Shown here in pieces: positions 27,039 through 35,779 of a DNA stretch of 64,000 nt. The position numbers and the translations under genes are program-made. The notes under the pieces were generated by a model. It ran no database searches. It was not told the origin of the DNA and saw only the letters and a program-made list of their open reading frames with translations. Positions within the stretch are counted from its first letter, which is position 1; each line of letters opens with the position of its first letter. Source of the stretch: JBPRGG01 sp051418075 (GTDB lineage Bacteria; Bacteroidota; Bacteroidia; Cytophagales; Cyclobacteriaceae); NCBI GenBank assembly GCA_051418075.1, contig JBPRGG010000089.1, positions 124,001 through 188,000 of the forward strand, given 5' to 3'.

Positions 27039-28316
27039 TTAATTTATAATAATACGAGGTGCATTTTTGATCTTGTCATCATCCAGTTCGATCCCCAGTC
27101 CCGGTTTGTCCGGTACTTTAATATATCCGTTTATAATATGACTTTCATAGGATTCTTCGGCAAAATCGAAATATTCCGGAGGACGGTAGGGAAACGTTTC
27201 CTGGATTATAAAATTGGCACAAGCTGCATCTGTCTGCACCGATGCAGCAGTACAAACTGGACCACCTGAATTATGAGGGGCCAGGTAAATTTTATAAATT
27301 TCAGCATGATCGGCAATTTTCCTGGTTTCCAGAATCCCTCCTGCCATTCCCAGGTCTGGCTGTATGATAGAAACCAGTTGTTGCTCGATGAATGGCCTGA
27401 ATTCCTGTCGGGAGATCAATCGTTCTCCACTGGCCAATGGAATGGTGGTTCCTTCACTCACTTTTTTGAAATAATCAATATTAGTGGAATCGATGGGTTC
27501 TTCATAGGCATATAATCCTATTTCTTCAAAAGCCTGGGCAATATACAGTGCAGTTGAGGGATCAAACTTGCCGTGGGCTTCCAGGAAAATGTCCACATCC
27601 GTGCCTACAGCTTGTCGAATGGCCTTTACCCGGTCCAGGCCTACCTTGACCCATTTGGTGCGGGTTGCACTGTCTGGTTGCTGATTAGCCCAGTCAAAAC
27701 CTCCTTCATAATAACGGAAGGGATCAAGTTTCATAGCAGTAAAGCCATTTTCTACATTTTTTAAAGCTGCTTCGGCATATTGGGCAGGTTCCGTCATGTT
27801 ATAACACCATCCATTGGCATAAACACGAACATGATCGTGTCTTTTTCCCCCGATCAAATCATATACTGGTACGCCCAAAGCTTTACCCTTTATGTCCATA
27901 AGGGCCATATCCAGAGCACTGGCTACATGAGCAGATTCCAGACTGGGCCTTTTCATCTGAAAAAGCAACCCATCCACAATCTGCGAAACCTTAAAAGGAT
28001 CTTTTCCGATGAGGTTTTTACCTGCTACCTGCAGGTAACGCATCGCAGGAATAATGCCGGAAGAATAGGCTGGAGCCATTTCCCCGGTGCCATGGATGCC
28101 CTGATCAGTGTAGACTTTCACAAATACGGGACTCCAGGATTTCTCACCGGGTTTTAGGGAGCAATCAATGACTTCTATTTGAGATATTTTCAAAGGTCCG
28201 GCTAATTTTTCCTGAAAGCCGCCCTTTTTTGGTATTTGGCCAAATCCATTCAATGGAAAGCTACTAAAACCAATCAGAGGCAATATACTTCTTTTAAAAA
28301 AGCTTCTTCTCTGCAT
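27039..28316 (-). CDS. Exported enolase-superfamily enzyme (mandelate racemase/sugar-acid dehydratase type)
   Basis: A 425-residue member of the mandelate racemase/muconate lactonising group. An N-terminal twin-arginine-like signal (MQRRSFFKRSILPLIGFSSF) implies export, unusual for this superfamily. The barrel carries AMKLDPF with Lys196, LEAHGKFD with Glu246 and His248, YEEP with Glu272-273, GER with Glu298, QPDLGMAGG with Asp321, and APHNSGGP with His348. This pattern resembles galactonate-type dehydratases, with Glu instead of Asp as the first metal ligand. A probable reaction is dehydration or epimerisation of an aldonate produced by the neighbouring dehydrogenase. It is 27 bases upstream of the PQQ gene. 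Confidence 0.82.
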   Translation of the reverse strand: MQRRSFFKRSILPLIGFSSFPLNGFGQIPKKGGFQEKLAGPLKISQIEVIDCSLKPGEKSWSPVFVKVYTDQGIHGTGEMAPAYSSGIIPAMRYLQVAGKNLIGKDPFKVSQIVDGLLFQMKRPSLESAHVASALDMALMDIKGKALGVPVYDLIGGKRHDHVRVYANGWCYNMTEPAQYAEAALKNVENGFTAMKLDPFRYYEGGFDWANQQPDSATRTKWVKVGLDRVKAIRQAVGTDVDIFLEAHGKFDPSTALYIAQAFEEIGLYAYEEPIDSTNIDYFKKVSEGTTIPLASGERLISRQEFRPFIEQQLVSIIQPDLGMAGGILETRKIADHAEIYKIYLAPHNSGGPVCTAASVQTDAACANFIIQETFPYRPPEYFDFAEESYESHIINGYIKVPDKPGLGIELDDDKIKNAPRIIIN

Positions 28317-28510
28317 ATTTTGTATATCTTTTTCAAAGGAACCTATAAAATTATCCTATTGAAGACTTAAAAAAAACCTTCTGTGAAATCTTTTATCCTG
28401 ATATTTCAATTAAATTGACCCAAAAACATCTGATCCTGTTCCGGGAAAGGCATTTATTCGGTCAATGGTAAGCAAGTTAAATTAGTATCCGTCTTATAAA
28501 GGCCATTATT

Positions 28511-29806
28511 TTATACAGACAGGTTATAGCCTGACCTGTAAGCACGATGCATATGTTTATCTGCTTCAGGATCATTTACGAAAGTTTCAGTATAGGGATT
28601 CCATCTTAACGGCCGGCCCAGGTCGTAAGCGATATTACCCAGGGTACAAACCGTACAACTGCTATGTCCTACTTCCACCGGAACCTGAGGATCTTTTCTT
28701 TTCCTCACTGCATTGACAAAATCTCGTTGGTGAATGTTATTCACAGCATTATCTGAAGATACATCAGGAGCCAGGGCAGGACTGGATCCGCGGAAAAACC
28801 CCCGGGATATTTCTATCCAACCATCATTTCCCCAGAATTTTACCCCTTTGGTCTTATTTTCATCGAATGGTTCTTCTGTCATTACTACCCCATTGTCATA
28901 GATATAAGTCAGGTGAGGCACGTTTTTATATCCGGCCGGAATAATTTCTATGGGCCCCTTACCATCCATCTGAATTCCCCATTGCGCAATATCAAACATA
29001 TGGGCACCCCAATCGGTGGTAAATCCGCCACCTAATTCCTTGTACCAACGCCAGCCAGCCCAGAATTCTTCATTTTCAGGAGGGTTAAGCGAAATAGGAG
29101 GTGCCAGTTCATGGTTATAATGGACATAGGGGCTGGGCCCTAACCATAAATTCCAGTTCAGGTCTTCCGGAATTGGTTCCTGGGGCAGATCATATACAGT
29201 TGGAGGGGTTCCTACATAGGCATTGATCTTCTGAATTCGGCCAATGGCTCCATCCTGGACTAATTTAACAGCATGTTGAAATTTTGGATCAGAACGCTGC
29301 TGGCTGCCAATACCCAATATGCGATTTTGATCACGAACTGCCAATCTTAAGGCTTGTCCTTCCCGAATGGTAAAAGTCATGGGTTTTTCCAGGTAAACGT
29401 CCTTCCCTGCTTTTACAGCATCTATAGCATTCAGTGCATGCCAATGGTCAGGCGTGGCAATAACTACCGCATCTATATCATTCCTTTCCAGCAAATCCTG
29501 GTAGTTTTCATAGGTCTCTACCTGAGCCGGCATTTTTTTTTCGGCATAAAAATCTTTAACCACTTTTTCAAACCGTTGCCTTTTAACCCCATAAACGTCG
29601 CTGGCTGCCACCATTTGCACACCTTCAATGTTCATAAAAGCTTTGGCCAGATTTATTCCTTTACGACCAGGCCCGATTACACCCATACGGATAACGTCAT
29701 TGGCTGAGGTGCCCAATGCATGTAAATGGGGAGCAATTGACACTCCAGCCAGTCCGGCCAACGATTTGCCTAAAAAATTTCTGCGGGTTATATAACTCTT
29801 TTTCAT
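28511..29806 (-). CDS. Exported Gfo/Idh/MocA-family NAD(P)-dependent oxidoreductase
   Basis: A 431-residue sugar oxidoreductase with a twin-arginine signal (ITRRNFLGKSLAGLAGVSIA), as in glucose-fructose oxidoreductase, which is exported folded with bound cofactor. The Rossmann motif is RMGVIGPGRKGINLAKAF, and the catalytic lysine lies in DVYLEKPMTF. TTDWGAHMFDIAQW is the conserved segment of the sugar-binding domain. It probably oxidises or epimerises a sugar with tightly bound NAD(P). It lies 45 bases downstream of the sulfatase and 194 upstream of the enolase-superfamily gene. Confidence 0.88.
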   Translation of the reverse strand: MKKSYITRRNFLGKSLAGLAGVSIAPHLHALGTSANDVIRMGVIGPGRKGINLAKAFMNIEGVQMVAASDVYGVKRQRFEKVVKDFYAEKKMPAQVETYENYQDLLERNDIDAVVIATPDHWHALNAIDAVKAGKDVYLEKPMTFTIREGQALRLAVRDQNRILGIGSQQRSDPKFQHAVKLVQDGAIGRIQKINAYVGTPPTVYDLPQEPIPEDLNWNLWLGPSPYVHYNHELAPPISLNPPENEEFWAGWRWYKELGGGFTTDWGAHMFDIAQWGIQMDGKGPIEIIPAGYKNVPHLTYIYDNGVVMTEEPFDENKTKGVKFWGNDGWIEISRGFFRGSSPALAPDVSSDNAVNNIHQRDFVNAVRKRKDPQVPVEVGHSSCTVCTLGNIAYDLGRPLRWNPYTETFVNDPEADKHMHRAYRSGYNLSV

Positions 29807-29851
29807 ATTTTCTGATTTAGGTTTATGTCATCATTTGATTCTAATGCTAAT

Positions 29852-31381
29852 TTACTGCCAGTATCCATCAATGAGTGAATCCCGCTCAGCCACAGGCAAG
29901 TCAAACCGGCTGGGAAAATCTTGAAAATAATAAGGATAATCATCCCAGGGAGCATCTCCTGCTGTTCGGGGATCATTGGTTTTTTCCAAATAAATCATCA
30001 ATGCAGATTTTAACTGATCCAGTTGCTCCTGGTGATTCGGGCCCTCAGCTAAATTATTCAATTGAAAAGGGTCATCTTTAAGGTTATATAATTCATCAGC
30101 AGGTCTTTTGCCGAATGCCAGTTGAAAATATGGTTTTACCTGTTCCTTTTCCTTGTTTTCCAGCAAATAAGACCGGGATAATCCCCTATCGATATCTCCA
30201 TAGATTCCCTGGTGCGGTGATTTAAAATCAGGTCCTCCGGCGGGCCAGCGGTTAGGTTCAAAATTTCTGATGTATACCCAATCTCCTTGTCTGATTGCCC
30301 GGGAGGGATAAGGCAAGCCACCTCTTCGGGCATAGGTGTGCCTTTCTATGGCAGTAATAACCTGGTTTCGATCAGGATCTACCTGGCCCTCTTTGTCTGT
30401 AAATAAAATATTACTAAAGCTCCTTCCTGTCATCTGCTCCGGTACATCTAACCCGGCTAATTCCAGAAAGGTAGGGGCAAAATCTGTAAAGCTGACAAAG
30501 TCTTTTACCTGGCGGCCTTTAGGAGTTTGGGCCGGCCAACTGATAGCCAACGGCATATGAGTGCCATAATCATATAATGTGGCTTTAGCCCGGGGGAAAG
30601 GCATACCATTGTCAGATGCTACCACCACCATGGTATTTTCCAGGTAACCAAACTCTTCCAGCATATTTAACATTTGCTGTAAATGCTGATCGAACCACTC
30701 GATCTCAAAATAATAATCAGCTACATCCTTTCTGGTTTGAGGGGAATCAGGTAAAAACCCCGGTACATTTACATGGTCAAGACTTTTACCGTGTTCTTTT
30801 CCAATTCCTTCGGCATATTCCCGGTGTGGTTCGATAGCACCATACCAAAAGAAAAACGGTTCTCCCCGGTTTTTTTCCAAAAAGGTTCTGAAATTGGCCG
30901 CATAATCCACCTGATAAATACCCGGGGGGGGATCAAGTTTAATAGAATCATAATTCTGTTTCAGCGGATCCTGCCAATATCCTTCCAGATCAAATCTGGC
31001 CGGAGCATATCCTTTTCCGGTATAGCCTATCTGGTATCCTGCTTTTTTCAGAATTTGAGGAAAAACCGGAAATTCATCAGGCAAAGCTCCGAATAACAAA
31101 CCACCTTCTTTGAGCCGGTAAATTTCCTGTCCGGTGAGAATAGCAGCCCGGGAAGGAGCGCAGGAAGGAGCGGCAGTATAGGCATTTTCAAAATAAATGC
31201 CATTTGCGGCTACACGATCAAATCCCGGAGTATGAAGCTGGGCAGCCCCGGCAAAGGAAGTATGAGCCCAGGATTGATCATCAGATAAGCAAAACAATAT
31301 ATTGGGAGGCGCTTTCTTTTTTTGACAGGATAGCAATACCAACACCATTAGTGCAAATGTAAAATGAAACTTATAATCCAT
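29852..31381 (-). CDS. Exported type I sulfatase (lipoprotein)
   Basis: A 509-residue formylglycine sulfatase of the heparan N-sulfatase-like class, removing sulfate esters or amides from carbohydrates at the cell surface. The signal ends in VLLSC (Cys19), so it is a lipoprotein. The metal-binding DD at 34-35 (FCLSDDQSW) and the maturation motif CAPSRAAILTG with Cys74 are intact. ATG 31381 is chosen over 31408 because a promoter-like box (31406-31413) overlaps the longer start. A formylglycine-generating enzyme is needed for activity; none is evident in the window. It is the first gene of the minus-strand exported-enzyme cluster. Confidence 0.9.
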   Translation of the reverse strand: MDYKFHFTFALMVLVLLSCQKKKAPPNILFCLSDDQSWAHTSFAGAAQLHTPGFDRVAANGIYFENAYTAAPSCAPSRAAILTGQEIYRLKEGGLLFGALPDEFPVFPQILKKAGYQIGYTGKGYAPARFDLEGYWQDPLKQNYDSIKLDPPPGIYQVDYAANFRTFLEKNRGEPFFFWYGAIEPHREYAEGIGKEHGKSLDHVNVPGFLPDSPQTRKDVADYYFEIEWFDQHLQQMLNMLEEFGYLENTMVVVASDNGMPFPRAKATLYDYGTHMPLAISWPAQTPKGRQVKDFVSFTDFAPTFLELAGLDVPEQMTGRSFSNILFTDKEGQVDPDRNQVITAIERHTYARRGGLPYPSRAIRQGDWVYIRNFEPNRWPAGGPDFKSPHQGIYGDIDRGLSRSYLLENKEKEQVKPYFQLAFGKRPADELYNLKDDPFQLNNLAEGPNHQEQLDQLKSALMIYLEKTNDPRTAGDAPWDDYPYYFQDFPSRFDLPVAERDSLIDGYWQ

Positions 31382-31405
31382 GGAATTCCACATAATAAAA
31401 TCTGG

Positions 31406-31413
31406 CAAAGTAA
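31406..31413 (-). promoter_or_regulatory. Possible -7 box for the sulfatase operon
   Basis: On the minus strand the sequence reads TTACTTTG, one mismatch from TAnnTTTG, followed by C. It lies 25 bases before the chosen sulfatase ATG. The same eight bases recur in front of the divergent TIM-barrel gene. Confidence 0.35.
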
Positions 31414-31700
31414 ATGATATGTTCTATTATTCTACCTATTCTGCCTTTAATGTTTGTTTCCTTATATTGAAAAGTGATAGACATTGGCCATTCACCTTAT
31501 TAAATATCACGCTTTATGATCCTTAGTAATTTCAATTTGAAATTTAAATGGCTTATAAAAATACAAAACTTTCAGAATAATTCGTGATTTGCCCCTACTT
31601 TCTTAAAAACTTACTAAACATGGTGCCTATACCTTTATTCGCCTGCAACCTTCCGTTATGTTAGTTGTAACTTATCATTAAATATTTATCTGGTAGTATG
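31414..31700. other. Divergent intergenic region, no gene seen
   Basis: AT-rich sequence between the divergent sulfatase operon and the TIM-barrel gene. No open frame of note. It presumably carries the control region of both transcription units; candidate sites at its edges are listed separately. Confidence 0.4.
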
Positions 31701-31735
31701 TGAAAATAAGCTGAATCATAAAGCTTTATTTTCAG
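31701..31735. promoter_or_regulatory. Imperfect dyad, candidate operator
   Basis: The sequence contains the 12-base palindrome ATAAAGCTTTAT (31718-31729) flanked by CTGAA and TTCAG, and an overlapping alternative pairing of TGAAAATAAG with GCTTTATTTTCA. It lies 17 bases upstream of the TIM-barrel gene's putative -7 box. A repressor or activator site for the sugar locus is plausible; no regulator gene lies beside it. Confidence 0.35.
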
Positions 31736-31751
31736 ATAAATCTTTATAAAT

Positions 31752-31759
31752 TTACTTTG
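31752..31759 (+). promoter_or_regulatory. Possible -7 box for the TIM-barrel gene
   Basis: TTACTTTG, one mismatch from TAnnTTTG, followed by C. It lies 46 bases before ATG 31805. It overlaps the alternative TTG start at 31757, which supports the ATG. Confidence 0.35.
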
Positions 31760-31804
31760 CTTAAAAAAATTGGCTCCAATCGAGAACATATTTATTTAAT
31801 AAAA

Positions 31805-32728
31805 ATGACTACCAGACGTAACATCATTAAAACATTGTCATTGGCTGCAGGAAGTATTGTGTTTCCCCATAATATACAGGCAAAAAAAATTGCAGTGAAT
31901 AATATTAGTTGTCAATATTACTCCTGGCATACCTTTTATCAGCGAGAAAATAAAACCTGGAATCATGACCTGGAATCAGCCAAAGCCTTAAAAGCAGCTG
32001 GTTACAATAGTTATGAACCCAGTTTTAATCATCCGGATGAAGTTATGCCATTGATGGATTGGGTAAATGAAGCCAATATCAAGATCCATTCATTTTATGT
32101 CAACAGCACTCTTCACGAGGCTGCAAAGGCTGATGAAAGCATTAAAAGTGCCCTGTCTATTGCCAGGGAAGCCCAAAAACTGGGAGCTAAGATAGTGGTC
32201 ACTAACCCCACGCCCATTCGTTGGGGGGGAGAAGAAACCAAAACCGACCAGGAATTAAAGATACAAGCTGAAAAGCTAGAAGAATTAGGCCGATCTCTGA
32301 AGGAGATGGGTCTGACCCTGGCATATCATACCCATGATCCGGAAATGAAGCGTGGTGCCCGGGAGTTTCATCATATGCTGGTAAACACTTCTCCGGAAAA
32401 CGTAAGCTTATGCCTGGACACCCATTGGATATTCCGTGGCACCGGAGATTCTGAATTGGCTTTGTTTGATATCACAAAAATGTATGCCAATCGTATTGTA
32501 GAGCTGCATTTAAGACAATCAGACCAGGGAATCTGGAGTGAGACCTTTTCTCCATCGGGAGATATCAACTATTTAAAATTGGCAGAAATGATAAAAGCAC
32601 TTCAGGTTGAACCTTTATTGGTGATAGAGCAGGCTGTAGAAAAAGGAACCCCAAACACAATAGATGCAATTAAGGCCTTATCCCAAAGCAGGTCCCATGC
32701 GAAGCAGATTTTTAAAGATAGCTCCTAA
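31805..32728 (+). CDS. Exported sugar phosphate isomerase/epimerase-like TIM-barrel protein
   Basis: A 307-residue member of the AP endonuclease 2/xylose isomerase-like TIM-barrel family. The N-terminus is a twin-arginine signal (MTTRRNIIKTLSLAAGSI). Barrel features include GLTLAYHTHDPEM, VSLCLDTHWIFRGTG and RIVELHLRQSD, which supply the histidine, aspartate and glutamate metal ligands of the family, and PLLVIEQAVEKG near the end. Probable activity is epimerisation or isomerisation of a sugar or cyclic polyol in the periplasm. Divergent from the sulfatase cluster, with which it shares the exported, Tat-type character. Confidence 0.82.
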   Translation: MTTRRNIIKTLSLAAGSIVFPHNIQAKKIAVNNISCQYYSWHTFYQRENKTWNHDLESAKALKAAGYNSYEPSFNHPDEVMPLMDWVNEANIKIHSFYVNSTLHEAAKADESIKSALSIAREAQKLGAKIVVTNPTPIRWGGEETKTDQELKIQAEKLEELGRSLKEMGLTLAYHTHDPEMKRGAREFHHMLVNTSPENVSLCLDTHWIFRGTGDSELALFDITKMYANRIVELHLRQSDQGIWSETFSPSGDINYLKLAEMIKALQVEPLLVIEQAVEKGTPNTIDAIKALSQSRSHAKQIFKDSS

Positions 32729-33060
32729 ATGACATGCTAGAGCAAATTCACAGGTAATTTTAAAATATGACCCCTGAATAGTCCTTTTGAGTTAAAAAAT
32801 GTAAAAAATATTTTTACACTGAAAGGTAACAAGAGATGCCGGGCATCCGAAGGAAACTCATGGCAGAATATTGACATATTTGGAGTCGCCTCAAAGACAT
32901 TTTGGCAGTGCTTTTTTGTTCAAAAACTGACAATTTTTCTGATGAATGTTCCCTGTTTTTAATCCCCTGCTTTCCCTTCTGAATCTAGTTAATTTGGCAT
33001 TTATTTTGAAATATAGCTTTCAGTTATAAAAAATAAATAAGTTGTTAAACAATAAAAGAA
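32729..33060. other. Intergenic region upstream of the small heat shock gene
   Basis: About 330 bases with no gene. A small hairpin GATGC-CGG-GCATC lies at 32835-32847 without a T-run. The promoter of the heat shock gene is not obvious: no TAnnTTTG match was found. A pyrimidine-rich CTTTCCCTTCT lies upstream of the strong ribosome-binding site and could pair with it, which is speculative. Confidence 0.35.
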
Positions 33061-33068
33061 AAGGAGGT
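33061..33068 (+). promoter_or_regulatory. Strong Shine-Dalgarno site of the small heat shock gene
   Basis: AAGGAGGT lies four bases before the ATG at 33073. It is the only near-perfect anti-16S match I noticed in front of a gene in this window, where most starts lack one. Confidence 0.7.
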
Positions 33069-33072
33069 AAAT

Positions 33073-33522
33073 ATGTCAATCGTTAAAAGAAACCCGGATT
33101 GGTATAACAATTTCCCAAATTTGTTTGATGATTTTTTTGGCCGCGAACTTTCTAACTGGGGCAACTCCAATTATTCAAGTACCAGCACTACTTTACCAGC
33201 TGTCAATATCAGGGAGTTAAATGATAGTTTCCTGGTAGAAATGGCTGCACCGGGTATGAGTAAAAAAGACTTCAAGATTGAGTTGGATAACAATATGTTG
33301 ACCATCTCATCTGAAAAACATTTTGAAGATGAGCAAAAAGATCAAAACTATACCCGGAAAGAATTCAGTTACCAATCATTCAACAGAACTTTCACACTAC
33401 CTAAAGAGGTGGTAGATGTGGATAAGATTAAGGCCAAATACGAAAATGGTGTCTTGCATTTAAATATTCCAAAATTGGAAGAAGCCAAACAAAAAGCACC
33501 ACGAAAAATTGAAGTAGTATAA
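33073..33522 (+). CDS. Small heat shock protein, Hsp20/alpha-crystallin family
   Basis: A 149-residue ATP-independent holdase that binds unfolding proteins in the cytoplasm. The alpha-crystallin domain spans about 45-145: PAVNIRELNDSFLVEMAAPG, then FKIELDNNMLTISSEK, and the hallmark KAKYENGVLHLNIPK near the end. The short N-terminal arm (WYNNFPNLFDDFFGREL) is rich in Phe, as usual. The C-terminal IXI-type motif is not obvious. Preceded by a strong ribosome-binding site and followed by a hairpin terminator; monocistronic. Confidence 0.95.
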   Translation: MSIVKRNPDWYNNFPNLFDDFFGRELSNWGNSNYSSTSTTLPAVNIRELNDSFLVEMAAPGMSKKDFKIELDNNMLTISSEKHFEDEQKDQNYTRKEFSYQSFNRTFTLPKEVVDVDKIKAKYENGVLHLNIPKLEEAKQKAPRKIEVV

Positions 33523-33536
33523 TTGTTTGGAGGATT

Positions 33537-33572
33537 CCTGGCAGGCTTGAGAGTTCACATAAGCCTGTCAGG
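33537..33572. terminator. Hairpin terminator between convergent hsp20 and a membrane-protein gene
   Basis: CCTGGCAGGCTT pairs with AAGCCTGTCAGG (11 pairs plus one G-T) around a 12-base loop, followed on the plus strand by TTAGATTATTTTT. It probably serves both convergent genes. Confidence 0.7.
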
Positions 33573-33584
33573 TTAGATTATTTT

Positions 33585-34193
33585 TCATTTTGAAAGCTGT
33601 TCCTTAATGTTCCTTAGTTCCTCCAGATGCCTTCCATAAAGCCATTTGACATATTTTTTATTGGTAAAATATATCAAACCAATCAAAACAGGAATAGAGA
33701 CTATCAAAAACGTGATACCATCCCGGATGATTTCAGCCTGTGTCTTTTCATTGATATTCTCCAAAAGCACAGCTGAGGCGCCTAAAAAATAGCCTAAGGG
33801 AGTAAAAAAATAGGTATATATTTTTAGTCTTTTGATATATTGACTTAAAATCTGGATATATTCTATCAGCGAGGCTAGTAAATTATGCTGGTTTACCTCT
33901 CTAATGGCTTTTCTGAGGTTCAGATACATTTTGATATAAAAGGCCAAAGCCATCCCGCCACCCACCACAATAATCCAAAAAAGCATATCATCCGGAGTTG
34001 TTACTAACAAGATCAGGATCAACATAGCTATCGTTAAAATAATTTCATATTTTAAATTTCTGAAAATCTTATAAAGCACTCCGGAGGGTTTACTATGCAT
34101 AAGGTTTTCCATTTCCGGTGCTATTTTTTGATAATGATCTGTAGCCGATCTTTGATTTTGCTGCCAGATTTGATTCAGATCAGACTCTTTCAT
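33585..34193 (-). CDS. Membrane protein encoded with an ECF sigma factor
   Basis: A 202-residue protein with a cytoplasmic N-terminus (MKESDLNQIWQQNQ), two close transmembrane helices at about 50-90, and two more near 125-185. It starts inside the end of the sigma gene (14-base overlap), so translation is coupled. The position and the W-containing amphipathic start suggest it modulates the sigma factor like an anti-sigma, but no zinc motif (HxxxCxxC) is present. Function not established. Confidence 0.65.
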   Translation of the reverse strand: MKESDLNQIWQQNQRSATDHYQKIAPEMENLMHSKPSGVLYKIFRNLKYEIILTIAMLILILLVTTPDDMLFWIIVVGGGMALAFYIKMYLNLRKAIREVNQHNLLASLIEYIQILSQYIKRLKIYTYFFTPLGYFLGASAVLLENINEKTQAEIIRDGITFLIVSIPVLIGLIYFTNKKYVKWLYGRHLEELRNIKEQLSK

Positions 34194-34686
34194 ACCCTTT
34201 TAATTTTAAAACTTCCAGTAATTTCCTTTTGATCCTTAATAATTTCACCCCAATATGTGATACTTTTAATCCTGTAATCTCTGCCATCTCCTCGTATTTT
34301 TTTCCTTCCAGGTGTAATAATATGATGGCCCTTTCATCTTTATTAAGTTCCTTTATGGCCTGGTACAGCATTTCAATTTGCCTTTCTTCCTGGCTATGTT
34401 CCTGGCCCTGAACATTATATTCTGCCAGATCTTTATACATTTCTTCCTGTACGAACTGTTCTTTTCGATAATTCCTTCTTTTATAAGTTAAGGCGGTATT
34501 CAATGCCACTTTGTATATCCAGGTAGAAAGTTTCGATTGTGCTTTGAAATTTTTTAATGATTGCCAAATCTGGATCAGCATTTCCTGGTACAGATCTTCA
34601 AAATCAAATGAATCCTCTGAGTATGCCTTTCCTATTTTATACAAAATAGGATAGTGCTGATCGATAATAGATTTAAATGATCTCAT
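34180..34686 (-). CDS. ECF-type RNA polymerase sigma factor
   Basis: A 168-residue sigma-70 family factor with only regions 2 and 4. Region 2 is seen in DFEDLYQEMLIQIWQSLKNF and LSTWIYKVALNTALTYKRR, region 4 in ELNKDERAIILLHLEGKKYE followed by a helix-turn-helix (MAEITGLKVSHIGVKLLRIK). It directs RNA polymerase to a small regulon, possibly for envelope stress. The co-transcribed membrane protein overlaps its 3' end. Its own target promoter is not visible. Confidence 0.9.
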   Translation of the reverse strand: MRSFKSIIDQHYPILYKIGKAYSEDSFDFEDLYQEMLIQIWQSLKNFKAQSKLSTWIYKVALNTALTYKRRNYRKEQFVQEEMYKDLAEYNVQGQEHSQEERQIEMLYQAIKELNKDERAIILLHLEGKKYEEMAEITGLKVSHIGVKLLRIKRKLLEVLKLKGYERV

Positions 34687-34839
34687 CTCATTTAGTTGGT
34701 AACATTTGCATCCGGATTATTACCAAAAAATAAATTTTTTTTTCTTTGTAATAATTTTACCTGTACTGATACTAATTTGTCAGAAGTTCAAAAATGTAGC
34801 TACATAAAATTTTAAAAATTTATAAAAAATTTAAATATT

Positions 34840-35718
34840 ATGAAATTGAAACGAAATATCATATGGATTCTACCACTGTTTTTGTTTTTTCAGTCATTCA
34901 CTTTTGACTCTGAAATCCTGCCTCATCAAGAGGAGGCTTTATTGTGGAAAATTGAAGCTGATCAGCTGGCTCAGCCCTCTTTTTTATATGGAACCATTCA
35001 TCTGATGCCCAGGGAGGAATTTTTTATCACGGAAGCTACGCAAAAAGCTTTTGATCAGGCTGAAGAAATCGTTTTGGAACTAGATATGGATGATCCTTCT
35101 TTACAAATGGCTATGATGCAGGGAGCAACTATGAAAAAAGGCCAAACCCTGGACCAGTTGTTTAGCAACCAGGAATATGCTACCCTGAACGAATGGGTGA
35201 GCAGTTCTACCGGGGCTTCACTGCAAATGTTCAATAATTGGATGCCCATGCTTATCCCTTCTTTAATCATTAACCAGTTTATTGAAGGTCAGCCGGCCAG
35301 TTATGAATTAAGTTTTGTGAATATGGCTAAACAAGCTGAAAAGGAAGTGACAGGGTTGGAAACGGTAGAAAGACAATTTAAAGCCATGGAAAGTCTAAGC
35401 TACAAGGAACAGGCCGAAATGATCCGGGATATCATTGATCAGCCAGATTCAGCCAGGCACTTATACTCCAAAATGGTGACGCTATATAAAGATCAGCAAA
35501 TTAACCAGTTATATGAACTGGTAAAGCAGGAGATGGGAAGTAAAAAAGCCCATCAGGCCCTACTCGCCCAAAGAAATGAAGAATGGATTCCCCGTATAAT
35601 TGAAAAAGCAGGTGAAAAAGCATGTTTCTTTGCCGTTGGGGCAGGACATCTGGGGGGTAAAAAGGGTGTGATCAGCCTTTTACAACAAGAAGGCTATAAG
35701 CTTACTCCGGTTTTTTAA
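34840..35718 (+). CDS. TraB/GumN-family exported protein
   Basis: A 292-residue protein with an N-terminal signal (IIWILPLFLFFQSFTF). TraB/GumN (PF01963, Tiki-type) signatures are present: LYGTIHLMPREE with the first GxxH near residue 51, EEIVLELDMDDP with conserved acidic residues, and near the C-terminus ACFFAVGAGHLGGKKGVISL with the second GxxH. The family is related to metal-dependent Tiki proteases; bacterial members are poorly characterised. The gene is divergent from the sigma factor gene and ends at a strong inverted repeat. Confidence 0.88.
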   Translation: MKLKRNIIWILPLFLFFQSFTFDSEILPHQEEALLWKIEADQLAQPSFLYGTIHLMPREEFFITEATQKAFDQAEEIVLELDMDDPSLQMAMMQGATMKKGQTLDQLFSNQEYATLNEWVSSSTGASLQMFNNWMPMLIPSLIINQFIEGQPASYELSFVNMAKQAEKEVTGLETVERQFKAMESLSYKEQAEMIRDIIDQPDSARHLYSKMVTLYKDQQINQLYELVKQEMGSKKAHQALLAQRNEEWIPRIIEKAGEKACFFAVGAGHLGGKKGVISLLQQEGYKLTPVF

Positions 35719-35726
35719 TATTTCAA

Positions 35727-35773
35727 GCTGTCCAAAGAACTCCTGCAACAATATTTTTAGTTCTTTGGACAGC
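35727..35773. terminator. 15-bp perfect inverted repeat between convergent TraB/GumN and TonB genes
   Basis: GCTGTCCAAAGAACT pairs perfectly with AGTTCTTTGGACAGC around a 17-base loop. It lies nine bases after the TraB/GumN stop and seven bases from the tonB stop, so it is a good bidirectional terminator. Confidence 0.7.
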
Positions 35774-35779
35774 CTCAAT

